Assembly: GCA_946478755.1 (NCBI GenBank)
Contig: CAMLDJ010000132.1
Location: forward strand, 1 to 14,093
Direction of reading: 5' to 3'
DNA: 14,093 bases
From: an uncultured Pedobacter sp.
GTDB taxonomy: Bacteria > Bacteroidota > Bacteroidia > Sphingobacteriales > Sphingobacteriaceae
Shown: positions 6,856-14,093 of the stretch, one piece after another
How the letters are laid out: each line of letters opens with the position of its first letter
How positions within the stretch are numbered: position 1 is the stretch's first letter
Translations under genes and position numbers: made by a program
Notes under the pieces: generated by a model
What the model was told of the DNA's origin: nothing
The model's input: only the letters and a program-made list of their open reading frames with translations
Databases searched by the model: none

Positions 6856-8754
6856 ATGTTAAAATTTAGAAATTTATCTCTACTCATGCTCCTCTGTGTG
6901 AGCAACATCATCAGTGCTCAGAAGAAGGGGGGCAGACCTTCAGGAAATACCTATGACCTGATTATTGTAAGTGGTACGCCATCCGGAATAATGGCTGCTA
7001 TTGCTGCAGCAAAACTGGGAAAAACCTCCCTGATCCTGGAGCGGACCGGACACATCGGCGGACTACCGGCGAATGGCCTGGGGGCGACGGATTTAATTAC
7101 CCGGCAGGCAACTGGAGGTCTTTTTCTGGAATTTGTAACCGCCATTAAACAATACTATATTAAAAAATATGGTGAGCAATCCCAGCAGACTAAATTAAGC
7201 AAGAATGGATACCATTTCGAACCATCGGTTGCGGAACTGATCCTGACGGACATGTTAAAAGGCTATCCGCAGATCACAGTTTTGACTAACCGGCAGTTTG
7301 ATGCCGACGCCGCTAATCTTACTATGAAAGACAAAGTCATTACTCAGATCAATGTACTAAATCGTATTAGCAAGCAAAAGGAGGCCTATGCCGGCAAGTT
7401 TTTTATTGATGCTTCCTACGAAGGGGACCTCATTGCAGCGGCCGGTGTGCCGTTTGCTTTGGGCAGAGAAGGTAAAAGTGAATATGATGAACTCTATGCT
7501 GGCCAGGTCTACAAATATTGGGCAAAAGATGCCCAGGAACCTGGCTCTACCAACATGGCTGATAACGCCATCCAGGCGTACAATTACAGATTGTCGCTGA
7601 CGACAGACGCTGCCAATAAAGTGGCGATCAGGAAGCCTGAACATTATAACCGTGAGGAATATGTTTCTATCATTGAAGATGTGTTATCAGGCAAACATGC
7701 CGGAATTGAATATGCAGAGATCAGCACACAGGAACTGGAAGAGAACAAACGGCTCAGGGCAGAGGGAAAACCGCCTGTCGGTAAAAATCTGCCCCAGGGG
7801 ATGCAGCGCCTGGTGAATAAAGTAGAGGTGCCCAACAATAAAGTTGACGCCAACAATCAGCACAGGGCATTTCTTTCTACCGATCTGCCGGAGGAGAACT
7901 GGCCATGGCCTACTGCAAACTGGGTTTGGAGGGATCAGTTCGCTAAACGCCTACGCGATTATACGCTTGGCCTATTGTATTTTGGACAAAATGACCCCGC
8001 TTTACCAGAATGGTTCAGGAAAGATTGCCTTCAGTGGGGCCTGGCAAAGGATGAATTCCAGGACAATGAAAATTTTCCGAGGCAGGTATATGTAAGGGAA
8101 GGACGAAGGATGAAGGGTACGTATCTTTTCACAACCAAAGATGCCACTCCGGTAGCGAAAGGTCAACGCCCCCCTGTAAACTCCCAAAGTATCACAGCGA
8201 GCCATTATGGCATAGATTCGCACGCGGTAAGGAAACGTGAAGATGGAATGGCAAACCTGGACGGCTTTCTAAGTTACGGGACGGCTCCTTATACGGTTCC
8301 TTTTGGTACCATGGTTCCGCCCGATGTGGCTAACCTTTTAGCACCTGTTCCGGCGTCGGCAACACATCTGGGACTGGCAACCATGCGGATGGAGCCTTGC
8401 TGGATGGCTATGGGACAGGCAGCCGGGGTTGCCGCTTCCATTACTATTGATTGCACTGCGCCGGTTCAGAAAATCCCGGTCGACCAGGTTCAGGACAAGC
8501 TCATTGATCAAAAATCTATACTGATCTATTACAGGGATGTAAAAGCAGACGATCCTGATTTTAAAATGGTCCAGTTCCTGGGTCTGAGAGGATTTATTCC
8601 GGAATGGGAGGCCAGGTTGGCGGAAAAAGTAAGTGCTGCTGATCTTCAGCGCTGGCAAAAAATAACCAACATTGATCTTAAAAATGTAAAAGCAGGAATT
8701 ACCCGCAGGGTTGAGGCCCTGCGGGTAATTTATCGGAAATTAAGCAAATCTTAA
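6856..8754 (+). CDS. Secreted FAD-dependent oxidoreductase (FAD_oxidored / PF12831-like)
   Basis: This is a 632-aa flavoprotein of unknown substrate. A Sec-type signal (about 1-21, NLSLLMLLCVSNIISA|Q) without twin arginines predicts export to the periplasm. The Rossmann dinucleotide-binding region is at 33-63: YDLIIVSGTPSGIMAAIAAA then ILER, with Glu62 placed to bind FAD ribose. HIGGLPANGLGATD (66-79) follows, a block typical of this family. FIDASYEGDLIAAAGV (183-198) and the C-terminal FAD-contact region RMEPCWMAMGQAAGVAA (511-527) complete the family pattern. The dinucleotide motif reads SGTPSG, whereas the paralogue at 13239 reads GGTSGG; the first two glycines of GxGxxG are replaced by Ser and Thr. 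Some relatives are annotated 'xanthan lyase', for which I see no basis. The context of SusD upstream and GH92 downstream suggests a glycan-related oxidation or reduction. The fold family is clear; the reaction is not known. Confidence 0.88.
   Translation: MLKFRNLSLLMLLCVSNIISAQKKGGRPSGNTYDLIIVSGTPSGIMAAIAAAKLGKTSLILERTGHIGGLPANGLGATDLITRQATGGLFLEFVTAIKQYYIKKYGEQSQQTKLSKNGYHFEPSVAELILTDMLKGYPQITVLTNRQFDADAANLTMKDKVITQINVLNRISKQKEAYAGKFFIDASYEGDLIAAAGVPFALGREGKSEYDELYAGQVYKYWAKDAQEPGSTNMADNAIQAYNYRLSLTTDAANKVAIRKPEHYNREEYVSIIEDVLSGKHAGIEYAEISTQELEENKRLRAEGKPPVGKNLPQGMQRLVNKVEVPNNKVDANNQHRAFLSTDLPEENWPWPTANWVWRDQFAKRLRDYTLGLLYFGQNDPALPEWFRKDCLQWGLAKDEFQDNENFPRQVYVREGRRMKGTYLFTTKDATPVAKGQRPPVNSQSITASHYGIDSHAVRKREDGMANLDGFLSYGTAPYTVPFGTMVPPDVANLLAPVPASATHLGLATMRMEPCWMAMGQAAGVAASITIDCTAPVQKIPVDQVQDKLIDQKSILIYYRDVKADDPDFKMVQFLGLRGFIPEWEARLAEKVSAADLQRWQKITNIDLKNVKAGITRRVEALRVIYRKLSKS
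8697..8730. repeat. Perfect 14-bp inverted repeat (hairpin) inside the 3' end of the flavoenzyme gene
   Basis: AATTACCCGCAGGG (8697..8710) and CCCTGCGGGTAATT (8717..8730) are exact reverse complements separated by TTGAGG. The predicted RNA hairpin has 14 uninterrupted pairs, eight of them G-C, with a 6-nt loop. It ends 22 bp before the stop codon and encodes ITRRVEALRVI near the protein C-terminus. The downstream sequence TATCGGAAATTAAG has no real U tract, so it is not a canonical terminator. It lies just before the 41-bp gap to the GH92 gene, the second largest gap after fecR-susC. A role as partial terminator or mRNA 3'-end stabiliser is inferred. Confidence 0.75.
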
Positions 8755-8795
8755 ACTATAGGTGATAGACCTAAAACTCTAAGTTCAAAAAGCAT

Positions 8796-11180
8796 ATGTC
8801 AAATTTGAATAATACAACATCTGTTTTATGTGCCCTCCTGTCATTTTCTATTTCAGCTTTTGCTCAAAAGAAAATGCCCATAGATTATGTGGACCCATTG
8901 ATAGGGACAACAGAAGTACGATGGATGCAATACCCCGGACCTTCAACACCATTTAGCATGGTGAAGCTGAGTCCGGACAATAAAGAAGACGGCACACATG
9001 CGGGTTATAACTATAAAACTGATAACATCGCAGGATTTAGCCACATACATAGCTGGGCAATGGGCGGCCTTTTAACCATGCCCACAAATGGCCCTTTGAA
9101 AACAGAACCGGGAAAAATTGATGCACCGGAAACCGGCTACCGTTCCAGGTTTGATCATCAATCTGAATCGGCATCAATAGGCTATTATTCGGTATTACTC
9201 AAAGATTATGGAATAAAGGCAGAGTTAACCAGTACGAACAGGACCGGTTTCCAGCGGTATACCTTTCCGGCTTCCAGCAGTTCAAGGATCTTGTTTGACC
9301 TCAAAACAGCCGCAGAATATCCTTATGAAGTGGACTGGGGATCTGTTAAAAAGATCAACGACTATGAGATAGAAGGTTTTTCTAAACAAAGAATGTTTAA
9401 CTGGTTCGCCAGTCTGACCAACGACTATACCGTATATTTTGTAGCTAAAGTCGATAAGCCGATGAAATCATTCGGTACATGGGTAAATAAAGATGTGGAT
9501 ACCCTTGCCAGTTATAACTGGGGAACGGGTGATGTGGGCGCTTTCTTAAATTTTAATACCAAAGAGGGTGAAGTGATCCATTTAAAAACCGCCATTTCTT
9601 TTGTCAGTATTGAACAGGCACGCAAAAACCTGGAGGCTGAATCTGAGCCCTTTGGCTGGGATTTCGATGCTGCCCGTCAGCACGCAAGGGCGGAATGGGC
9701 GGAGATCTTAAACCGGGTTGAAGTGGAGGGTGGTACCGAAGAGGACAAGCGGAAATTTTATACCAATTTTTACAGGGCCTATTGTTCACGAACTACTTTT
9801 AGTGATGCAAACGGGAAATATATAGACATGTGTGAACAGGTTCAGCAGGTAAAAGATGCAAAATTCCCGATGCTGGGCTGCGATGCCTTTTGGGGCGTTC
9901 AATGGAATTTGAACCCCTTGTGGTCGCTGGTTACCCCGCAGGTCACCAATAACTGGGTAAATTCCTTATTGGAGTTATCAGACAAGGGTGGCTGGCTGCC
10001 TAACGGGCCAATAGGGTTGGAATATTGTGATATCATGGTGGGTAATCATGAAATTACCCTGATCAATAGTGCCTACCAGAAAGGCATTAGAAATTTTGAT
10101 GCAGACAAGGCCTATACTGCTATGAAAAAGCTACAGGACGTGCAGGGTGAGGTGCATCCTTGTGGCGGATTGGTAGGAAACCGCCAGTTAGACATTTACA
10201 AAAAGCTGGGCTATGTGCCGGACGGCAATAATTTTAACCGGTATAAGGTCTTCGGCGCTCCTTATGAAGGCCCAACCTCCAATACCTTAGATTATGCGTT
10301 CGACGACTGGAATGTTGCCCAGATGGCGAAGGCATTGGGTAAAACGGCCGACTATAATTATTTCACCAGGCGGGCCTATAATTACAAAAATGTGTTTGAC
10401 AGTTCAATAGGCTTCTTCCGCAGGAAGGATAAAGATGGGAAATGGCTTGAGTTTAACCTGTCGATGAATGAAGTGGAGAAACCCAGGTACTCATGGGTAG
10501 GATTTGTTGAAGGAAACGCTTTTCAGTATTCTTTTTTTCTTCCTCATGACGTAAATGCGCTGGTGAAAATGATCGGTAAAGAGCGGTTTAACGAACGTCT
10601 GATCAAAGGATTTGAATTTGGTTCTACGGTAAATTTCCGCACACATGGAAGTCCTTTGCCGTTGGTTAATCATGGCAACCAGCCGGGGATGCAGTCTGCC
10701 TACTTATTCAATTATTCTGGGAAGCCCTGGCTTACGCAGTACTGGGTAAGGGAAGTGATGAACAAATATTACGGGAACACGCCCGAGCACGGCTGGCCGG
10801 GAGATGAAGATGAAGGACAGGGTGGCGCCTGGTATGTGATGAGTGCCCTCGGATTGTTTGAGATGGACGGTGGTGGATCTACCAAACCGATCTATGAAAT
10901 TGGCAGCCCCCTGTTTAAAAAGATCACCATCCACTTAGACAACAACTATTACAAAGGCAAAACTTTTGTAATTGAGGCTAAAAATAATTCTGATCAGAAC
11001 AGGTATATCCAGTCGGCCATGTTGAACAAAAAGCCATTGAATAAAGCATGGTTTTATCATAATGAGCTGGTTAACGGTGGGACATTGACCCTGCAGATGG
11101 GCGCTAAACCCAATACCAATTGGGCCGGTAAACCTGAAGATGCACCACCCTCTATGTCAACTACGGAAGTAAATCAATAA
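8796..11180 (+). CDS. Secreted GH92 family alpha-mannosidase
   Basis: This is a 794-aa exo-acting, calcium-dependent, inverting alpha-mannosidase by family; the linkage preference cannot be read here. A signal peptide (about 1-23, VLCALLSFSISAFA|Q) directs it to the periplasm or surface. The N-terminal beta-sandwich starts at YVDPLIGTTEVRWMQYPGPS (31-50) and contains GFSHIHSWAMGGLLTMP (80-96). The (alpha/alpha)6 catalytic domain shows FYRAYCSRTTFSDANGKYID (325-344), DAFWGVQWNLNPLWSLVTPQ (363-382), VEGNAFQYSFFLPHDVNAL (571-589; Glu572 at the expected general-acid site), NHGNQPGMQSAYLFNYSGKPW (625-645) and GWPGDEDEGQGGAWYVMSALGLF (666-688; Asp670/Asp672 at the expected base/metal site). Length is normal for the family. 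The stop is only 2 bp from the next start codon, suggesting translational coupling with the SGNH hydrolase. The family is secure; alpha-mannosidase activity is very likely because most characterised GH92 enzymes have it. Confidence 0.95.
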   Translation: MSNLNNTTSVLCALLSFSISAFAQKKMPIDYVDPLIGTTEVRWMQYPGPSTPFSMVKLSPDNKEDGTHAGYNYKTDNIAGFSHIHSWAMGGLLTMPTNGPLKTEPGKIDAPETGYRSRFDHQSESASIGYYSVLLKDYGIKAELTSTNRTGFQRYTFPASSSSRILFDLKTAAEYPYEVDWGSVKKINDYEIEGFSKQRMFNWFASLTNDYTVYFVAKVDKPMKSFGTWVNKDVDTLASYNWGTGDVGAFLNFNTKEGEVIHLKTAISFVSIEQARKNLEAESEPFGWDFDAARQHARAEWAEILNRVEVEGGTEEDKRKFYTNFYRAYCSRTTFSDANGKYIDMCEQVQQVKDAKFPMLGCDAFWGVQWNLNPLWSLVTPQVTNNWVNSLLELSDKGGWLPNGPIGLEYCDIMVGNHEITLINSAYQKGIRNFDADKAYTAMKKLQDVQGEVHPCGGLVGNRQLDIYKKLGYVPDGNNFNRYKVFGAPYEGPTSNTLDYAFDDWNVAQMAKALGKTADYNYFTRRAYNYKNVFDSSIGFFRRKDKDGKWLEFNLSMNEVEKPRYSWVGFVEGNAFQYSFFLPHDVNALVKMIGKERFNERLIKGFEFGSTVNFRTHGSPLPLVNHGNQPGMQSAYLFNYSGKPWLTQYWVREVMNKYYGNTPEHGWPGDEDEGQGGAWYVMSALGLFEMDGGGSTKPIYEIGSPLFKKITIHLDNNYYKGKTFVIEAKNNSDQNRYIQSAMLNKKPLNKAWFYHNELVNGGTLTLQMGAKPNTNWAGKPEDAPPSMSTTEVNQ

Positions 11181-11182
11181 TC

Positions 11183-11914
11183 ATGGATCGAAAAGAATTT
11201 ATACGGTGCTCCCTACTTGCAGTAGGGGGTTTAAACTATCCGGGGACTTTAAAAGCGGTTACGGAACAGAAACTGGAGATTGATGACCTTGAAATTATCA
11301 ACTCAGGTGTATCTGGAAATAACACCAATAATTTACTGGCAAGAGTACAAACTGGTTGCCTGGACCATAAACCGGAACTCACCATTATGATGATCGGGAC
11401 CAATGACATGAACAACGGCAAGCATGTACCGCTGGAAAAATACAGGCAGAATCTGGAACGACTGGTGGATTTGATCTCCCGTTCAGGAAGCCAGGTACTT
11501 TTACTGAGCATTTTACCTTTTTACGAACCTTACCTGCTGACCAGACACCCGGCTTCCTTTTTTGAGCCTGAAGGTCCTTCGGGCAGAAGGAAACAATTAA
11601 ATGAGGTCGTCAAAATGATTGCCTCAGAGCGGAAAACATTTTTTTTTGATGTCGCTGAGCTCTTTGAAAAAGTAGGAAAGATTGGTAAAGACAAGGACAG
11701 CCTTTTAAGGAATGAGCTGAACAGCGGTAAAACTGATGGTGTTCATCCTACCCCCAACGGATACCGGTTCCTGGCATTGTCCATTAGCCAGTACCTGCAG
11801 TTTAACCGCCTGCCGACAAAGAAGATCGTCTGCTTTGGGGATAGCATCACGCGTGGTGATGGCTCTATTGACAAGGAAAGCTATCCCGCTTATCTAAAAA
11901 AATTATTGTCCTAA
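11183..11914 (+). CDS. SGNH/GDSL hydrolase with apparently circularly permuted domain order
   Basis: This 243-aa protein is probably a secreted carbohydrate esterase or deacylase. All four SGNH blocks are present but in rotated order. Block II comes first: NSGVSGN (40-46, Gly45). Block III is IGTNDM (71-76, Asn74). Block V is DGVHP (185-189, Asp185 and His188) with its following helix. Only then comes block I, KIVCFGDSITRG (214-225, nucleophile Ser221), and helix SYPAYLKKLLS at the very end. A normal family member begins with block I and its helix. Here the C-terminal end would join naturally to residues 32-50 at the N-terminus, so the fold can be complete. The N-terminus MDRKEFIRCSLLAVGG resembles a Tat-like (RK variant) or Sec signal. 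Neighbouring GH92 (2-bp gap) suggests removal of acyl groups from a mannoside. Superfamily membership is secure; substrate and export route are inferred. Confidence 0.88.
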   Translation: MDRKEFIRCSLLAVGGLNYPGTLKAVTEQKLEIDDLEIINSGVSGNNTNNLLARVQTGCLDHKPELTIMMIGTNDMNNGKHVPLEKYRQNLERLVDLISRSGSQVLLLSILPFYEPYLLTRHPASFFEPEGPSGRRKQLNEVVKMIASERKTFFFDVAELFEKVGKIGKDKDSLLRNELNSGKTDGVHPTPNGYRFLALSISQYLQFNRLPTKKIVCFGDSITRGDGSIDKESYPAYLKKLLS

Positions 11915-11936
11915 TAAATACAAACAACAAATTATT

Positions 11937-13226
11937 ATGCTAAATAAATCTTCGATAAAACAATTATGCTCTATTCCTGTAATTGTTGCTGCTTTAGGCT
12001 ATTTTGTAGATATCTATGATCTGTTACTCTTCAGTATTGTAAGGATCCCAAGCTTACAGGCCCTGCGGGTTCCGGCAGAACAACTGCTGGACCAGGGGGT
12101 ATACCTGATTAACATGCAAATGGGCGGGATGCTTGTTGGCGGCATATTATGGGGTATTCTGGGTGATAAAAAGGGTAGGTTGTCCGTTTTATTCGGATCA
12201 ATCCTGTTGTATTCTTTAGCCAACATTGCTAATGGATTGGTGACCACGGTAGACCAGTATGCTTTGTTAAGGCTCATTGCCGGAATTGGTCTGGCGGGAG
12301 AACTCGGTGCAGGTATAACATTGGTCGCTGAAATACTTCCTAAAGAAATCCGCGGTTATGGTACCTCAATCGTTGCCTCGGTAGGCGTTTTAGGAGCTGT
12401 ACTGGCTTATTTTGTGGCCGACATGTTTGACTGGAGAATGGCCTACATCATTGGAGGCGGCCTGGGTGTTGCACTTTTGGTACTTCGCTTTAATGTATTT
12501 GAATCGGGAATGTTCAGCCGTGCTAAAGAAGAAAATATCTCAAGAGGCAATTTCTTTGCCCTGTTTACTTCAACTGCTAAATTGATGAAGTACGTCCGCT
12601 GTATCATGATCGGTTTACCAATCTGGTTTGTGATCGGTATCCTGCTGACATTTTCACCTGAGTTTGGAAAAGTTCTTGGCATAGCTGTACCTATCCAGGC
12701 GGGCAAAGCCGTGATGTTCGGATATATCGGACTTTCTCTTGGAGACCTGAGCAGTGGGCTGTTGAGCCAGTATTTAAAGAGCAGGAGAAAGGTGGTCCTA
12801 ATCTTCTTATTATTAACAGGGCTTACTATGACTTTGTTTCTGCTTCAAAATGCACAGAGTGAGGTGCTGTTTTACAGCTTATGCCTGTTTCTTGGATTTT
12901 CAATAGGATTCTGGGCCTTGTTTGTCACCATTTCAGCCGAACAGTTTGGCACCAATATGAGGGCTACAGTTGCTACGACGGTACCGAATTTTGTACGCGG
13001 CAGTGTCAATCTGTTTACCCCATTATTCTTGCTCGGAAAGGGCTACTGGGGCGTAACCACCACAGCGGGAATCGTGGGCACTTTTACCATTTTGCTGGCA
13101 CTGATTGCGCTTTGGAAAATGGAGGAAACTTTTTCTAAAGACCTGAATTACCTGGAACCGGAAGATGGGGCGGCCGTCGCTGTAAAAGAGCAGCTCTCCA
13201 CCTCAAATTTATCAGATCCAAATTAA
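11937..13226 (+). CDS. Major facilitator superfamily (MFS) inner-membrane transporter
   Basis: This is a 429-aa permease with about 12 hydrophobic segments. TM1 carries acidic residues Asp25 and Asp28 (GYFVDIYDLLLFSI), TM4 holds GLAGELGAGITLVAEILP (118-135, with Glu122), and the TM2-3 loop has the MFS signature GDKKGR (76-81). A weaker counterpart EQFGTNMRA (335-343) occurs in the second half. This pattern resembles the metabolite:H+ symporter branch, which includes sugar-acid, sialic acid and aromatic acid carriers, but the substrate cannot be assigned from sequence. The hydrophilic tail after about 395 (EETFSKDLNYLE) is typical of Bacteroidota members. It lies between the hydrolases and the second flavoenzyme (gaps 22 and 12 bp). 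It therefore probably moves the sugar or sugar derivative released in the periplasm into the cytoplasm. No truncation is seen. Superfamily secure, cargo inferred. Confidence 0.92.
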   Translation: MLNKSSIKQLCSIPVIVAALGYFVDIYDLLLFSIVRIPSLQALRVPAEQLLDQGVYLINMQMGGMLVGGILWGILGDKKGRLSVLFGSILLYSLANIANGLVTTVDQYALLRLIAGIGLAGELGAGITLVAEILPKEIRGYGTSIVASVGVLGAVLAYFVADMFDWRMAYIIGGGLGVALLVLRFNVFESGMFSRAKEENISRGNFFALFTSTAKLMKYVRCIMIGLPIWFVIGILLTFSPEFGKVLGIAVPIQAGKAVMFGYIGLSLGDLSSGLLSQYLKSRRKVVLIFLLLTGLTMTLFLLQNAQSEVLFYSLCLFLGFSIGFWALFVTISAEQFGTNMRATVATTVPNFVRGSVNLFTPLFLLGKGYWGVTTTAGIVGTFTILLALIALWKMEETFSKDLNYLEPEDGAAVAVKEQLSTSNLSDPN

Positions 13227-13238
13227 TTATTAACTGAC

Positions 13239-14093
13239 ATGAGATTACTAAGAAAATTTATGCCACTTGCCCTGCTGTTGTTCAGTTTTAACGTTCGGGC
13301 ACAGGTTTATGATGTATGCGTATACGGGGGAACCTCCGGTGGAGTTATCGCTGCTTATACGGCAAAGAAAATGGGCAAATCGGTCTTGCTGATTGAACCC
13401 GGAAAGCATCTGGGAGGCTTGTCATCAGGAGGCCTCGGCTATACTGATATCGGTAACAAATATGCGGTTACGGGACTAGGTCTTGATTTTTATCGCCGTC
13501 TGGGCAAGCACTACGGACAATTTGAATCCTGGATTTTTGAGCCGAGCATAGCGGAGCATGTTTTTCTGCAATATATAAAAGAGGCCAAAGTAGAAGTTTT
13601 GTATCAGTACAGGATTGTCTCTGCGAAAAAAGAGCAGCTATACCTTAAGGAAATTTCGCTTGAAAATTCTTTTACTGCCTCAAAAGTGTTGAAAATCATC
13701 AAAGCTAAAGTATTTATTGATTGTAGCTATGAAGGAGACCTGATGGCCAGAGCCGGAGTTTCTTATATGGTGGGACGTGAAGCTGCGAGTCAGTACGGAG
13801 AAAGCTATAACGGCGTGCAGGTACAGCCACCGGCAACACCTCAGCATGGAAACCAAATACCGGATGGCGTAGATCCTTACAAAATACCTGGTGATCCTAA
13901 AAGTGGTCTGTTATGGGGAATAAGCGATGCCGCTTTAGCACCTATCGGAACGGGTGATAACCATGTTCAGGCCTATAATTTCCGCATCTGTTTAACAGAT
14001 GACCCGAACAACCGGATACCTATTACCAAGCCTGAGGGTTACGATCCGCTGCGTTATGAGTTGTTGCCCCGTTACATTGCCAAACTAACGGAT
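13239..14093 (+). CDS. Second secreted FAD-dependent oxidoreductase (PF12831-like), N-terminal 285 residues
   Basis: The reading frame opens at ATG 13239, 12 bp after the MFS stop, and stays open to the window edge, so the C-terminus is missing. The signal peptide is about 1-21 (FMPLALLLFSFNVRA|Q). The FAD-binding Rossmann motif is YDVCVYGGTSGGVIAAYTAK (24-43), with LIEPGKHLGGLSSGGLGYTD (51-70) and Glu53 as ribose ligand. VFIDCSYEGDLMARAGVSYM (158-177) and VQAYNFRICLTDDP (243-256) parallel FIDASYEGDLIAAAGV and IQAYNYRLSLTTDA of the flavoenzyme at 6856..8754. The two are therefore paralogues, though clearly divergent. The family is widespread in Bacteroidota PULs, and members are often labelled generically as FAD-dependent oxidoreductase or 'xanthan lyase'. 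The C-terminal FAD-contact region and any extra domain lie outside the window. The substrate is unknown. Confidence 0.87.
   Translation, partial: MRLLRKFMPLALLLFSFNVRAQVYDVCVYGGTSGGVIAAYTAKKMGKSVLLIEPGKHLGGLSSGGLGYTDIGNKYAVTGLGLDFYRRLGKHYGQFESWIFEPSIAEHVFLQYIKEAKVEVLYQYRIVSAKKEQLYLKEISLENSFTASKVLKIIKAKVFIDCSYEGDLMARAGVSYMVGREAASQYGESYNGVQVQPPATPQHGNQIPDGVDPYKIPGDPKSGLLWGISDAALAPIGTGDNHVQAYNFRICLTDDPNNRIPITKPEGYDPLRYELLPRYIAKLTD

Noticed and set aside
7357..8658. Long antisense open frames of about 95 and 106 codons (7357..7644 and 8338..8658, minus) within the first flavoenzyme gene.
   Set aside because: They have no recognisable domains, lie fully opposite a convincing coding sequence, and vary in frame; they are by-products of the codon use of the real gene.
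8755..8795. A short TAGGT/ACCTA inverted repeat in the gap before the GH92 gene as a possible operator.
   Set aside because: Only five pairs, AT-rich surroundings and no second copy elsewhere; it is expected by chance.
10800..10820. GDEDEGQ in the GH92 protein where other members show GNDDxGQ, considered as a catalytic-site defect.
   Set aside because: Asp residues are still present at two positions of the motif, and GDEDxG forms are, as far as I recall, common in the family, so this is probably normal variation.
11183..11914. The idea that the C-terminal block I is the start of a second, truncated SGNH gene rather than part of a permuted enzyme.
   Set aside because: There is only one copy of each block, the frame is continuous, the stop follows the expected helix, and the MFS gene begins 23 bp later, so no second gene body exists. 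A duplication origin remains possible as history.
8714..12070. A 13-bp identity, AGGCCCTGCGGGT, at 8714..8726 (in the hairpin) and 12058..12070 (in the MFS gene), possibly a dispersed regulatory repeat.
   Set aside because: Both copies encode Ala-Leu-Arg-Val in the same frame, the identity stops at once on both sides, and the second copy has no inverted partner. Shared codon use explains it.
12881..13138. An 85-codon plus-strand frame overlapping the end of the MFS gene, considered as a possible frameshifted part of the transporter.
   Set aside because: The MFS frame is continuous through this stretch with normal transmembrane segments, and the alternative frame encodes no hydrophobic helices.

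Overview
The window looks like part of a polysaccharide-utilisation locus (PUL) from a soil- or plant-type Bacteroidota, most probably Sphingobacteriaceae (Pedobacter/Mucilaginibacter-like). This rests on the SusC/SusD pair, a FecI/FecR-type regulator pair, moderate GC, scarcity of Shine-Dalgarno sequences, a TAnnTTTG-type promoter and typical Bacteroidota signal peptides. The genus is an inference from gene style, not from a marker gene.

Layout. The left edge (1..192, minus) holds the N-terminus of an ECF sigma factor. It faces away from everything else across a 139-bp divergent intergenic region. On the plus strand follow a FecR-type anti-sigma factor (332..1444), a gap with a strong hairpin, and then seven closely spaced co-directional genes. 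These are a SusC-type TonB-dependent transporter with an N-terminal STN signalling domain (1578..5099), a SusD lipoprotein (5113..6834), a secreted FAD-dependent oxidoreductase (6856..8754), a GH92 alpha-mannosidase (8796..11180), an SGNH/GDSL hydrolase (11183..11914), an MFS transporter (11937..13226), and a second secreted FAD-dependent oxidoreductase cut by the right edge (13239..14093+). Gaps between the seven are 13, 21, 41, 2, 22 and 12 bp, so they are probably one transcription unit. Every gap is under 150 bp. I see no RNA genes, insertion sequences or CRISPR arrays.

How it may work (inference). Glycan binding at SusC/SusD is sensed through the STN domain and relayed to FecR, which releases the sigma factor to switch on the susC operon. 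SusC/SusD import an alpha-mannose-containing and possibly acylated oligosaccharide. GH92 trims mannose and the SGNH enzyme may remove acyl groups. The MFS protein carries a product across the inner membrane. The two periplasmic flavoenzymes suggest a redox step on the sugar or an attached group, which is not part of the textbook Sus scheme.

Most notable observations: (1) the SGNH hydrolase appears naturally circularly permuted, with its block I nucleophile motif at the extreme C-terminus after the Asp-His block; (2) two related but divergent secreted flavoenzymes flank the hydrolase/transporter genes; (3) a perfect 14-bp inverted repeat lies inside the 3' end of the first flavoenzyme gene, at the boundary between susC/susD/oxidoreductase and the downstream enzymes.
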